Shown here: positions 10,300 to 19,222 of the stretch, piece after piece | How the letters are laid out: each line of letters begins with the position of its first letter | Numbering within the stretch: position 1 is the first letter of the stretch | Assembly (NCBI GenBank): GCA_035461765.1 | Contig: DATHUY010000071.1 | Span: 1-64,000, forward strand | DNA length: 64,000 bases | Reading direction: 5' to 3' | From: Longimicrobiales bacterium | GTDB lineage: Bacteria > Gemmatimonadota > Gemmatimonadetes > Longimicrobiales > RSA9 | Program-made: the position numbers and the translations under genes | The notes under the pieces: model-generated | What the model saw: only the letters and a program-made list of their open reading frames with translations | Told to the model about the DNA's origin: nothing | The model's database searches: none

Positions 10300-10512
10300 G
10301 AGAGTCTCTCTGTGGCGGTCAGACGGGGAGCGGGCTTCGGGCAACGGCGAAACTAAGGCTTCGGGCCGTCTTCAACCAGTCGGCGCGCCAAATGCGTGAT
10401 GGAGCAACGCGGGCACGCCCGGGGACATAGCGCCGACTGTGGGGTAGTTGCGGATGGAGGAAGCGGTAGCAGCCGGAGAGCCTGGACCTGCGCCGCAGGA
10501 CTGGTATCAGAG

Positions 10513-10911
10513 ATGAGCACACTTTTTCAAGACGGCAGCCTTGCCTGGTTCGTCCTGGTTATAGCCGCCGGGGCCCTGTTCTCGGTCGCGCTCCGGCGCG
10601 CCCTGCGGGCACGCGCACGGCAGCGGGTGGTCGAACAGCCCAATTCCCACTATACGTCGCCGATCGTGCGCAACGGCGAGACGCGGCACCGCTGGCAGAA
10701 CATCGACATGGAGCGGATCCACGAGGCCAACCGCGGCGAGGTGACGCGCCTGCTCGACCGGGTCCAGGCCTCGGGCGTCGATTCGATCAGTGAGCGCGAG
10801 CGCGTCTTTCTCGACCAGTTCGCCAGCGCCCCCGCCCCCAAAACGCCGGCGCCGCCGCGCGACACGGGACGGCACGTCGCGTCGGATCTGCAGCACAGAC
10901 CCGCGACCTGA
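10513..10911 (+). CDS. Small single-pass membrane protein with DUF6576-like tail
   Basis: 132 residues. ATG 10513 is preferred over 10396, which would add 39 low-quality residues. One transmembrane helix (about residues 8-30, SLAWFVLVIAAGALFSVAL) is followed by a basic stretch and a helical C-terminal motif EVTRLLDRVQASGVDSISER ending in ERVFLDQFA. This resembles the short domain found at the C-terminus of many rhomboid-like proteins (DUF6576). No rhomboid catalytic domain is present, so this is the tail on its own. Function unknown. It is divergent from the BNR-repeat gene across about 210 bp and convergent with the next gene across a palindromic element. Confidence 0.7.
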   Translation: MSTLFQDGSLAWFVLVIAAGALFSVALRRALRARARQRVVEQPNSHYTSPIVRNGETRHRWQNIDMERIHEANRGEVTRLLDRVQASGVDSISERERVFLDQFASAPAPKTPAPPRDTGRHVASDLQHRPAT

Positions 10912-10914
10912 ACT

Positions 10915-11056
10915 AAATCGGGAGCGGGAGCGGGCTCGTGTCCGGTACCGGGATCGGGACCGCGTCTGCAGGGGTGAGGGCCGGCGACACCTGACCCCCC
11001 GCTCGTCCGAACCCGATTCCCCCTCCCGAACACGATCCCACTCCCGCTCCCGATTT
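10915..11056. repeat. Long palindromic element between convergent genes
   Basis: Arms of 31 bp at 10915-10945 and 11026-11056 match at 28 positions (AAATCGGGAGCGGGAG and its complement begin and end it). The loop of 80 nt is GC-rich. It fills the gap between two convergent genes and shares the words CGGGAGCGGG and TCGTGTCCGG with the element at 6314-6410. A role as bidirectional terminator or REP-like repeat is likely. Confidence 0.65.
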
Positions 11057-11064
11057 CGTCGCAG

Positions 11065-11550
11065 TCAGTCCTCGGGCGGCCTCCCGGTCTCAACCAGCTC
11101 CCGATTGTACCACCAGATCGTCCGGCTCAGCTCATCGTTTGCCACGTTCGTCACGTACCCGCCGTAGACGGTGATGGCGAGGGCACTTCCCATCAGCAGG
11201 GCGCTCGATACGGGACGATCACTCCAGTTCGTCAGGAACGAGCCGAGTACGAACGCGGCCGGGCCGGCGATGTTGGCAATGAATGCGCGGCGGCGGTATG
11301 TGTCGTAGCGCAGGGCGTGGAAGTACGCGGAGTCGGGCCGCGGGAACATGGGTGCCAGGCGGCCGCTGAATCCGGGCAGCACTACCATGACACTGTCGTT
11401 CTGGCCACGCACGATGGCTGCGGGTGTGGTGAACCCCGGCGCGCGGACGCGGAGCGCGCACTCGGCATAGCTGCACGGCTCGGATGTCTGAGCGCCGAGC
11501 GGCCCGGCGAGGGAAAGGGCGAGGCCGCAGCCAATGAGCACACGCTTCAT
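11065..11550 (-). CDS. Hypothetical membrane protein with signal peptide
   Basis: 161 residues, not recognised. The N-terminus is a signal peptide (MKRVLIGCGLALSLAGPLGAQ). A short region with two cysteines (CSYAEC) and a beta-rich part follow. Two predicted transmembrane helices come next at about residues 90-108 and 115-135, with the sequence TNWSDRP between them. AGGA lies 7 bases ahead of the ATG, supporting the start. Its 3' end abuts the palindromic element, with the DUF6576-like gene convergent on the other side. Confidence 0.6.
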   Translation of the reverse strand: MKRVLIGCGLALSLAGPLGAQTSEPCSYAECALRVRAPGFTTPAAIVRGQNDSVMVVLPGFSGRLAPMFPRPDSAYFHALRYDTYRRRAFIANIAGPAAFVLGSFLTNWSDRPVSSALLMGSALAITVYGGYVTNVANDELSRTIWWYNRELVETGRPPED

Positions 11551-11626
11551 GCTTTCGTCCTGATTGGAGATCTGATTAGGTCGAACGATACGGACCCGGT
11601 TCTTCGCTGTCCACCAGGTCCGGCCG

Positions 11627-12925
11627 CTACGTCGTGAGTCTGCGCGCGAGACGTCGCGCGAGCGCGAGGATCGTCAGCACGGTCGGCCGCCCGAGTGCCT
11701 CCGGGAACACGCTCGCGTCGCAGACATATAGACCGCGCACGCCCGTCCCGAGTTCCGCGTCGACCACGTCGCCGATGCGTGCGGTGGCGCTCGGATGGGT
11801 GCCGCGGAGGGGTGTGCGGATGAGAGAGTCCTTGCGGCAGCCGGCGGCGACGAGGATGCGACGGGCCACTTCCTCTGCGCGTTCCAGCCGCAGCGCGTCC
11901 GTCCGGCTCAGCCCCTTCGACACGCGGCCGCGCGCATCGATGCCGCCGCTCACCTCATCACGCACCTTGATCATCACACCGAGCGTGTGTCCCCACCGCG
12001 GCCATGTCAGCGGCCATGCCGCTCCCTTCACGGCCATGATGATCGGATACATGAGCCACGGATCGATGAGCGTCGAGTACATCACGTCGAGCTCGGGATC
12101 CTCGCAGCTCCACGTCATCGGCGGGTCCTCACCCATCCCCGGCACCTTGCCGCTGCCGTAGACCATCACGGTCGTGTCCATGGCGACGCCGTGTCCCGCA
12201 TCGATGCCCGCGGTGCGGAGCAGCATCGGCGTGCCGAGCCCGCCGCCCGCGAGAATAACATTCGATGCGAGATGCGTGAACGCGCCTCCGGGTCCGTGCC
12301 CCGCGACTCCGACAGCCACGCCGTCCTGCACGATGACCCGGCTGACGCGCGAGCGCGAGTGCAGCATGGCCCCGGCCGCGACCGCGTCATCGACGAACTC
12401 ACCGGCAGTCCACTTGGCACCGCACCGGCAGCCGAGCAGGCAGCGCGCGCCGCAGTCGAACGGACGCGCGCGCGCAGGCAGCATGAATTTGTCCTGCGGG
12501 CGCCAGTCCATGCCGAGGCTGATCGCGGCATCGGCAACGCGTGTCGAGCCGGCGCCGCGCAGCTCCGGCGCGAGCGGCGCGACGGCAAGCTCGGCATGAA
12601 GGTCCGCCGCCTCCGCACGCACGTCGACGTGATGACGCTCATGCAGCCAGGCCGGCGGCGGCGCAGAGCAGCCGGCATACATGGATGTCGCGCCGCCGAC
12701 CATGAGTGGCCGCACGATCTGCACACCCTCCTTCGTGAAGAGCAGCGCGCGCTTCTCGGCGTAGAGGAGTGCACCCGCGTACGTGCCGTACAGCGGATTG
12801 CCGCGCCAGTCGCGGCCGCGCTCCAGAATCAGCACGCGGCGCCCGGCACGGCTCAGGTCGCGTGCGACGCCGGCGCCTCCCGGACCGCTGCCGACGACGA
12901 TCGCATCGAAATGTTCACTGCTCAT
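11627..12925 (-). CDS. GMC-family FAD-dependent oxidoreductase
   Basis: 432-residue flavoprotein of the glucose-methanol-choline oxidoreductase family. Start 12925 places the FAD-binding loop at the N-terminus (DAIVVGSGPGGAGVARDLSR, then the acidic end of strand 2 in LILERG). A cysteine-rich loop, CGARCLLGCRCGAKW, is typical of one GMC subfamily. The C-terminal domain carries GTHPSATARIGDVVD and the FAD-contacting GLYVCDASVFPEALGRPT. No signal peptide is evident. It starts 4 bp after the sugar ABC ATPase stop and must be cotranscribed with it, so a sugar, glycoside or sugar alcohol is the likely substrate. That is inferred from context. Confidence 0.87.
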   Translation of the reverse strand: MSSEHFDAIVVGSGPGGAGVARDLSRAGRRVLILERGRDWRGNPLYGTYAGALLYAEKRALLFTKEGVQIVRPLMVGGATSMYAGCSAPPPAWLHERHHVDVRAEAADLHAELAVAPLAPELRGAGSTRVADAAISLGMDWRPQDKFMLPARARPFDCGARCLLGCRCGAKWTAGEFVDDAVAAGAMLHSRSRVSRVIVQDGVAVGVAGHGPGGAFTHLASNVILAGGGLGTPMLLRTAGIDAGHGVAMDTTVMVYGSGKVPGMGEDPPMTWSCEDPELDVMYSTLIDPWLMYPIIMAVKGAAWPLTWPRWGHTLGVMIKVRDEVSGGIDARGRVSKGLSRTDALRLERAEEVARRILVAAGCRKDSLIRTPLRGTHPSATARIGDVVDAELGTGVRGLYVCDASVFPEALGRPTVLTILALARRLARRLTT

Positions 12926-12929
12926 AAGC

Positions 12930-14093
12930 TCACGCGCTGCCGGGTGGTTGCGGCTGCATGGCGGGCGCCGTGTCTGCCACGGCGCGCAATCCGGCGATGG
13001 CTGATCCGCTGGTCGGGTCGAAGTAATGCAGACGCCCACGGTCCATGGCGATGGCCAGCCGCTCGTCGACGCGGGGCAGGCGGTCTGGCGCCACGCGTGC
13101 CACCAGCTCGGTGCTGCCCGCGCTCGCGTAGACGAAGACCTCGTTACCCATTGGCTCCACGGCATCGACCGTGACCTCCGTGCGCACCACGTCCGCCGGG
13201 CCGCTGCCCTCCAGGTAGAGATCCTCCGGCCGTATACCGATCCCGAGCCGGCCGTCCGCGAGTCCTGCGAGGTGCTTGCGGGCGCCCGGCGGCAACGGGA
13301 CGCGCAGGCCGCCATCCATCGCGACAACAGTTACCGTCCCGTCGTGCTCCTCGAGCGTGCCGTCGACGAAATTCATGGCGGGGCTGCCGATGAACCCGGC
13401 GACGAACTGGTTGGCTGGGCTCTCGTAGAGCTCGAGCGGCGCACCGATCTGCTGGATGTGGCCCGCGCTCATGACGACGATGCGGTCGCCCATCGTCATG
13501 GCCTCCACCTGGTCGTGCGTGACGTAGATCATGGTCGCATCGAGCTGGCGGTGCAGGCGTGCGATCTCCTTGCGCGTCTGCACGCGCAGCTTGGCGTCCA
13601 GGTTGGAGAGCGGCTCATCGAAGAGGAAGACCTGCGGATGCCGTACGATGGCGCGGCCGACTGCGACGCGCTGGCGCTGGCCGCCGGAGAGCTGGCGCGG
13701 CCTGCTGCCCAGGATCGCTCGGATGTCGAGGATGTCCGCCGCCTCGCGCACGCGTCGGTCGATCTCCGTCTTCGACTCGTTGCGGAGGCGCAGGGCGAAG
13801 GCCATGTTCTCGTACACCGTCATGTGCGGGTAGAGCGCGTAGTTCTGAAAGACCATGGCGATGTCGCGCTCGCTCGACGGGACATCGTTCACGAGGCGGT
13901 CACCGATGCGCAGCTCACCCGCTGTAATGCTCTCCAGGCCGGCGATCATGCGGAGCGTCGTGCTCTTGCCGCAGCCGGACGGACCGACCAGCACGACGAA
14001 CTCGCCGTCCCTGACCTCGAACGAGGCATCGTGCACGGCAACGAAGCTGTTGTCGTACACCTTGCGTATGCCGTCCAGTCTCACACTCGCCAT
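12930..14093 (-). CDS. Carbohydrate ABC transporter ATP-binding protein (MsmK/UgpC/MalK type)
   Basis: 387-residue ATPase that powers CUT1-type sugar importers from the cytoplasmic face. Walker A GPSGCGKST, Q-loop in MVFQNYALYPHMTV, signature LSGGQRQRVAVGRA, Walker B VFLFDEPLSNLD and the H-loop VTHDQVEAMTM are all intact. Residues from about 240 form the OB-fold regulatory domain of the MalK class (GIRPEDLYLEG). GAGG lies 5 bases before the ATG. The two permeases and binding protein it would serve are encoded 8-11 kb away on the same strand (22537-25525), with no other importer in the window. Its start is only 12 bp from the divergent GH1 start. Confidence 0.93.
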   Translation of the reverse strand: MASVRLDGIRKVYDNSFVAVHDASFEVRDGEFVVLVGPSGCGKSTTLRMIAGLESITAGELRIGDRLVNDVPSSERDIAMVFQNYALYPHMTVYENMAFALRLRNESKTEIDRRVREAADILDIRAILGSRPRQLSGGQRQRVAVGRAIVRHPQVFLFDEPLSNLDAKLRVQTRKEIARLHRQLDATMIYVTHDQVEAMTMGDRIVVMSAGHIQQIGAPLELYESPANQFVAGFIGSPAMNFVDGTLEEHDGTVTVVAMDGGLRVPLPPGARKHLAGLADGRLGIGIRPEDLYLEGSGPADVVRTEVTVDAVEPMGNEVFVYASAGSTELVARVAPDRLPRVDERLAIAMDRGRLHYFDPTSGSAIAGLRAVADTAPAMQPQPPGSA

Positions 14094-14105
14094 TCGACCT
14101 CGCGC

Positions 14106-15476
14106 ATGAATCGATCAGAGTTTCCGGCCGACTTCCTCTGGGGCGCCGCCACGTCAGCGTACCAGATCGAAGGCGCCGCCCTCGAGGACGGTGCCGGGCC
14201 GAGCATCTGGGACCGCTTTTCGCACGTACCCGGCAACACCGCGAACGGTGATACAGGGGACATCGCGTGCGATCATTATCACCGCTATGTCGCCGATGTC
14301 GCGCTCATGGTGCAGCTCGGCCTCCAGTCGTACCGCTTCAGCATCGCATGGAGCCGTGTCCTGCCCGACGGCCGCGGCAGCGTGAACCAGCGCGGCCTGG
14401 ATTTCTACAGCCGCCTCGTGGACGCACTGCTCGAGCGTGCCATCGTACCGAACGTAACACTCTACCACTGGGATCTGCCTGCCGCACTGGACGACCGCGG
14501 CGGCTGGACCCATCCGGACAGCGCGCACTGGTTCAGCGATTTCGCTTCACTGATGTTCCGCACACTCGGCGACCGGGTGGACATGTGGGCCACACTGAAC
14601 GAGCCCTGGGTCGTCGTCGACGGCGGCTACATGCACGGCGTCATGGCTCCCGGCCAGCGCAGCCTGCCCAAGGCAGCACGCGCCGCGCACAATCTGCTGC
14701 GTGCGCACGGCGCCGCCGTGCAGGCGTACCGTGCCGAACGGAACGGCCGCATCGGCATTGTCGTCAACCTGGAGCCAAAGGACCCCGCATCCGAGGCGCC
14801 TGCCGACATCGCGGCGGCCACGCGTGCCGATGCATACATGAACCGCTTCTACCTCGATCCGCTCATGCTCGGCAGCTACCCGGCCGAGCTGCACGACATT
14901 TTCGGCGGGGCATTTCCCGAGGTCGCAGCGGCGGACATGGAGCTGATCCGCCAGCCGATCGACTTCCTCGGCATCAACTTCTACAAGCGCGGTGTGACCC
15001 GGCATGATCCGGCCGCATGGCCCGTGTATGCTTCGCTGGTACCCCAGCCACAGCACATGATGACCACGCTCGGCCCGGACTGGGAGGTGTATCCCCCGGC
15101 ACTCACCCGCACGCTGCTCCAGGTGCGCGAGCGCTACGGCGACATCCCGCTCTACGTCACGGAGAACGGCGCCGCGTTCTACGACCCGCCGCACACCATC
15201 GACGGCGTGGTGCACGACCCGCTGCGCGTGCACTACCTGCGCGAGCACATCCGTGCCGCGCACGATGCCATCCGTCAGGGTGTCGATCTCCGCGGTTACT
15301 ACGTCTGGTCGCTGCTCGACAACTTCGAGTGGGCCGGCGGCTATGCGCCGCGCTTCGGCATCGTGCACGTCGACTATTCGTCGCTCGCCCGCACGCCGAA
15401 GGACAGTGCGCACTTCTATGCCGCCGTGATCCGTGCGAACGGCCTCCCGGAACCAGGGGCGGACGCCGCAGTCTGA
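14106..15476 (+). CDS. GH1 family beta-glucosidase
   Basis: 456-residue retaining beta-glycosidase of family GH1, cytosolic because no signal peptide is present. The N-terminus is canonical (FPADFLWGAATSAYQIEGA). The acid/base glutamate is in ATLNEPWVV and the nucleophile in YVTENGAAFYD, with the usual C-terminal motif LLDNFEWAGGYAPRFGIVHVD. Length is normal for the family. The start is fixed by the conserved N-terminus even though no ribosome site precedes it. It is the only plus-strand gene inside an otherwise minus-strand glucan locus, between the GH94 phosphorylase and the ABC ATPase. It probably cleaves short imported beta-linked glucose oligomers such as sophorose. Linkage preference cannot be read from sequence. 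Confidence 0.94.
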   Translation: MNRSEFPADFLWGAATSAYQIEGAALEDGAGPSIWDRFSHVPGNTANGDTGDIACDHYHRYVADVALMVQLGLQSYRFSIAWSRVLPDGRGSVNQRGLDFYSRLVDALLERAIVPNVTLYHWDLPAALDDRGGWTHPDSAHWFSDFASLMFRTLGDRVDMWATLNEPWVVVDGGYMHGVMAPGQRSLPKAARAAHNLLRAHGAAVQAYRAERNGRIGIVVNLEPKDPASEAPADIAAATRADAYMNRFYLDPLMLGSYPAELHDIFGGAFPEVAAADMELIRQPIDFLGINFYKRGVTRHDPAAWPVYASLVPQPQHMMTTLGPDWEVYPPALTRTLLQVRERYGDIPLYVTENGAAFYDPPHTIDGVVHDPLRVHYLREHIRAAHDAIRQGVDLRGYYVWSLLDNFEWAGGYAPRFGIVHVDYSSLARTPKDSAHFYAAVIRANGLPEPGADAAV

Positions 15477-15529
15477 CCGCCGTTCGCCGCGGACGAGCAG
15501 CCGGTCCGCCGGCGCTGGTCGCGTCCTGC

Positions 15530-18500
15530 TCAACTGTCACGTGCCGCGGCAGCGCCAGCCGGGATGCGCGCCTGTACGTGGTGCTCTCCGCCATCGCGCA
15601 GGAGCGGGACGCTCAATTGCGCGCCGCTGTCACGGGCGGCACCGTCGAGCGTGATCTGCCGCTCACCGCGGCTCACGTCGATTCTGTACACCGTCCCTTC
15701 CGGCAACCGCAGGGTCACACGGAATCCGGGCCAGTCATCCGGAATGCACGGCGTGAGTAGCAACTCGCGGCCCTCGTGCAGATCGACACCGAGGACGGAC
15801 TCCAGTGCGATACGGAACATCCAGCCGGCGGATCCCGTGTACCACGTCCAGCCGCCGCGTCCCACGTGCGGCGCGACGCCGTATACATCGGCCGCAATGA
15901 CGTACGGCTCGACCATGTAGCGAGCCGCGGCGGCGGGAGTGCCGCCGCGCGTGGCAGGACTCAGCATCTCGAGCAACCGGGCAGCGCGCTCCGTGCGGCC
16001 GTTGGCCGCGAGCGCGCGGACGGCCCAGAGCACGCCGTGCGTGTACTGACCGCCGTTCTCACGCACGCCGGGCAGGTAGCCCCTGATGTATCCGGGATCG
16101 TTCGGGGTGCGGTCGAACGGCGGTGCAAGCAGGCGGATCAGGCCCGCATCCTCATCGACGAGATGGTGCTCCATCGCGTCGAGCGCCTGTGCTGCGCGTT
16201 CCGGCGGTGCCGCACCGGACATGACGGCCCACGCCTGGGCGAGAGCATCGATGCGGCACTCATCGCTTTGCGCGGAGCCGAGCGGAGCGCCGTCATCATA
16301 ATACGCGCGACGATACCACTCACCATCCCAGCCGGCATCGTTCAGCGCAATCGCGAGGTGCTCCTGGTATGCGCTGTATGCCGCGACGCGGTCATCATCG
16401 CCGCGTGCAGCGCACAATGGCATGAAGTCACGCAGGATGTCGTAGATGAAGAAGCCGAGCCAGACGCTCTCTCCCCTGCCCTCGCGGCCGACGCGATTCA
16501 TCCCGTCGTTCCAGTCGCCGGCGCCCATGAGCGGGAGACCGTGCGCGCCGCTCGTGAGTGAACGGTCGAGCGCGCGGCAGCAGTGCTCGTACAGCGTGCC
16601 GCTCGTGCCGGAATCCTCCGGCACCACGAACGCCTCATCCTCGCCCGGCTCGAGCGGCTCGGCGTGCAGGTAGCGGATGGTCTCGTCGAGTATGTCCCGG
16701 TCGCCGGTGTGCGATACGTAGAACGCCGTGATATACGGGAGCCACAGCAGGTCATCGGAGAAGCGCGTGCGGATCCCCTTGCCGAGCGGCGGATGCCACC
16801 AGTGCAGCACATCGCCCTCCACGAACTGATGCGCGGCGTGCAGCAGGATCTGCCGGCGCGTGATGGCCGGATCGACATAGACGAGCGCGGATGAGTCCTG
16901 CAGCTGATCGCGGAATCCGAACGCGCCGCCCGACTGCTGATACGCCGAGCGCGCCCACATGCGACAGCTCAGGTTCTGGTAGACGAGCCAGCCGTTGACC
17001 ATGACATCAATGGCCGGCGACGGTGTCTCGATGTGAACGGCCCCCACGCGATGCCGCCACTGCTCGCCGACAGCCGCGAGGGCCGCATCGATCTCATCGG
17101 TCCGCGCGAAGCGCCGCACCACCGCGGCTGCCGCGTTCTCGTCTGACGCTTCGCCAAGCAGGAACGAGAACGTAGCCGTCGCCCCCGCCTCCAGTGCGAG
17201 GGCGCGGGACAGGGCGAAGCAGGGATCGCGGCCGGCGCCGGTCCAGCCATCCAGCGGGTCCGCACGGACGCCCGCCGGCGCGGCCATGTGCCCGTGCGCG
17301 CCGAGGAACGCCTTACGGTCCGTGGTCCACGACCCGGTGCAGGCAGATTCCTCTTCCGCAGTGCCGCCAACGGCGGTGCCCGCCGTCGCGTTCCCGCCCT
17401 TGGCGCCGGCCGCGCCGGCCGCCCCAGACGCGCCCGCCACGGTGATCGCCGCAAACGCGATGCGGCCGGAGAACTCGCCGCGCTCGTCATTGCGCGCCAT
17501 CAGCGCGTCGACGGCAGCTGACCGCCACGTGGTCACGCGTCCGCGCGTGTCAGCTTCGTGTGCGCCGAGCACCAGCTGCGCATAACCGTAGAGGGTCAGG
17601 CGACGTGGACGGCTGCCGAGGTTCGTCAGCCGCACGCGCGCGATGCGCGCCGGTGCGTCGGCGGGAACGAAGATGCAGGTGTCATGTGCAATGCCGCCGC
17701 TCTCGTGCAGGAACCGTGTGGATCCGAAGCCGTGCCGCACCTCGTAATCGCCGCCGGCCGGTGCCGGACCCGCTGTCGGAGACCACACCGCTCCGGTCTC
17801 GTCATCCCGGATGAACAGCGCCTCGCCGTGCGGGTCGGACACCGGGTCGTTGAACCAGGGCGTAATGCGGTTCTCGCGGCTGTTCGCGGCCCACGTGTAC
17901 ATCGCGCCGCTCTCCGACACGATGCAGCCCGCCTCTTCGTTCGCCATCACGTTCACCCACGGCAGCGGCGGCCGTCGCGGCACGCCGTCTTGTGCCGGCA
18001 TGTGGATGACGTAGGCAGTTCCATCCTGCTGAAAGCCGCCCCAGCCGTTGTGGAAGCGGAGATCGCTGGCCTGGACGGGGTCGGCGGCGGCCGCAACATG
18101 GCCTGCGGTGCTGTGGCCCGGCGCGTGATCGACGCCCGCGTCATCGCCGGTCGCGTCAGCGGCGACCGGGTCATCGGCGGTCGCCATCCGCGGCACTACC
18201 GCGTCATCGGGCGGCGGAATGCGCAGCAACCGGGTCTGTTCGCCGTGGACAAGCAGCTGCTCGCGCCAGCGCCGCGGCAGCCCGAGTGCGGCGAGGCCGT
18301 CGCTCGGAGGGGGTGTGCAGGTGACGAACGAGGCGGCAGCAGCGGCGACATGCGGGAGCTGGTCGATCGTGTGCAGCACGAGGTCGCGGGAGGCAGCGCC
18401 CGCGAGTACCGAGATCACAGCCGTCGCGGCACCGGGCTCCAGCGTTATGACACGTCGCATGCTGAACACCGGATCCAGCACGTTGCCGACCGTGCCGCTC

Positions 18501-19189
18501 AGCTGGCCGCCGCAGGCGAGCGCTGCCGGATCATGGAGGTCCCTGCCGCGCCCGATGAAACGAGCGCGGTCCGTCTCGTACTGCGCAGGATCCTCGCTTG
18601 AATCCACGAGGAGGCGGTGCGCTGCCCAGAGTGGCCGGTCATCCGGACTGCGTGCGCGCCGCCAGGCCAGCAGAGCATCACGCGACGGGTCGTGGGCCGT
18701 CTGCACGAAGAGCTTGGAGAACGCCGGATGCGCCGCATCGGCAGCGGGCGTGTTGAGCGCGAGCTCGGCATACGTCGTGACCTCGAACGTGCGCGGGACC
18801 GTCCCCGTATTGCGAAGCGCCAGGTGCCGCAGCTCGACATCGAGGTCGGGCGGCACGCATACCCGCGTCGTGCATTCCAAGCCTTCACCCTCGTCGTGAA
18901 ACTGCGCGATGCCGCCATCACAGCGGAACGTGCTGCCGGAGGACCCAGCCGCGGGACCGGCAGCAGCCGTTCGGAACGTGCCGCTTTCGACGTCGCGCAG
19001 GTAGATGTGCACGCCGTCGACATCGCGCGTCGGATCCGGCACCCAGCGCGTGAGCGCGAATCCGTCGAGCGCACAGAAGCCGCCGCCGTTCGCACTCAGC
19101 AGTGTCGAAAAGCGGCCGTTCGAGAGGAGCCACGCCTGATAGCAGGTGTCGTCGCCCCGCGAATCGTCGATGTCTGCCGGGTTCTGCAT
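15530..19189 (-). CDS. GH94 phosphorylase, probable 1,2-beta-oligoglucan phosphorylase
   Basis: About 1219 residues. ATG 19189 has AAGGA just ahead and is preferred over ATG 19201. Two super-sandwich modules (about 1-270 and 340-600) precede a catalytic (alpha/alpha)6 barrel. The barrel shows the GH94 signature GFRDQLQDSSALV near residue 756 and the general-acid block MGAGDWNDGMNRVG near 890, then GYLPGVRENGGQYTHG and GWTWYTGSAGWMFR. GH94 enzymes cleave beta-glucosides with phosphate. Cellobiose and chitobiose phosphorylases are near 800 residues, whereas the two-module form of about 1100-1200 residues fits 1,2-beta-oligoglucan phosphorylase, giving glucose-1-phosphate. Two Ala/Gly-rich linkers add length. 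No signal peptide, so it is cytosolic. It lies 21 bp after the glycosidase-like gene, in the same operon as a GH144 enzyme. Confidence 0.88.
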   Translation of the reverse strand: MQNPADIDDSRGDDTCYQAWLLSNGRFSTLLSANGGGFCALDGFALTRWVPDPTRDVDGVHIYLRDVESGTFRTAAAGPAAGSSGSTFRCDGGIAQFHDEGEGLECTTRVCVPPDLDVELRHLALRNTGTVPRTFEVTTYAELALNTPAADAAHPAFSKLFVQTAHDPSRDALLAWRRARSPDDRPLWAAHRLLVDSSEDPAQYETDRARFIGRGRDLHDPAALACGGQLSGTVGNVLDPVFSMRRVITLEPGAATAVISVLAGAASRDLVLHTIDQLPHVAAAAASFVTCTPPPSDGLAALGLPRRWREQLLVHGEQTRLLRIPPPDDAVVPRMATADDPVAADATGDDAGVDHAPGHSTAGHVAAAADPVQASDLRFHNGWGGFQQDGTAYVIHMPAQDGVPRRPPLPWVNVMANEEAGCIVSESGAMYTWAANSRENRITPWFNDPVSDPHGEALFIRDDETGAVWSPTAGPAPAGGDYEVRHGFGSTRFLHESGGIAHDTCIFVPADAPARIARVRLTNLGSRPRRLTLYGYAQLVLGAHEADTRGRVTTWRSAAVDALMARNDERGEFSGRIAFAAITVAGASGAAGAAGAKGGNATAGTAVGGTAEEESACTGSWTTDRKAFLGAHGHMAAPAGVRADPLDGWTGAGRDPCFALSRALALEAGATATFSFLLGEASDENAAAAVVRRFARTDEIDAALAAVGEQWRHRVGAVHIETPSPAIDVMVNGWLVYQNLSCRMWARSAYQQSGGAFGFRDQLQDSSALVYVDPAITRRQILLHAAHQFVEGDVLHWWHPPLGKGIRTRFSDDLLWLPYITAFYVSHTGDRDILDETIRYLHAEPLEPGEDEAFVVPEDSGTSGTLYEHCCRALDRSLTSGAHGLPLMGAGDWNDGMNRVGREGRGESVWLGFFIYDILRDFMPLCAARGDDDRVAAYSAYQEHLAIALNDAGWDGEWYRRAYYDDGAPLGSAQSDECRIDALAQAWAVMSGAAPPERAAQALDAMEHHLVDEDAGLIRLLAPPFDRTPNDPGYIRGYLPGVRENGGQYTHGVLWAVRALAANGRTERAARLLEMLSPATRGGTPAAAARYMVEPYVIAADVYGVAPHVGRGGWTWYTGSAGWMFRIALESVLGVDLHEGRELLLTPCIPDDWPGFRVTLRLPEGTVYRIDVSRGERQITLDGAARDSGAQLSVPLLRDGGEHHVQARIPAGAAAARDS

Positions 19190-19222
19190 TCTTTCCTTCA
19201 TGCGCGGCGCGAGGCCGCGTCG

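Noticed and set aside
8461-10356. 631-codon open frame on the plus strand opposite the BNR-repeat gene
   Set aside because: High-GC shadow frame; Arg/Val/Asp-rich composition with no domain, while the minus strand has clear Asp-box repeats and a signal peptide.
12926-13327. N-terminal extension of the GMC oxidoreductase frame
   Set aside because: Overlaps the ATPase gene in another frame; the FAD-binding motif starts right after ATG 12925.
13026-14105. Long 5' extension of the GH1 frame
   Set aside because: It is antisense to the ABC ATPase and has no homology; GH1 starts at the conserved MNRSEFPADFLWG.
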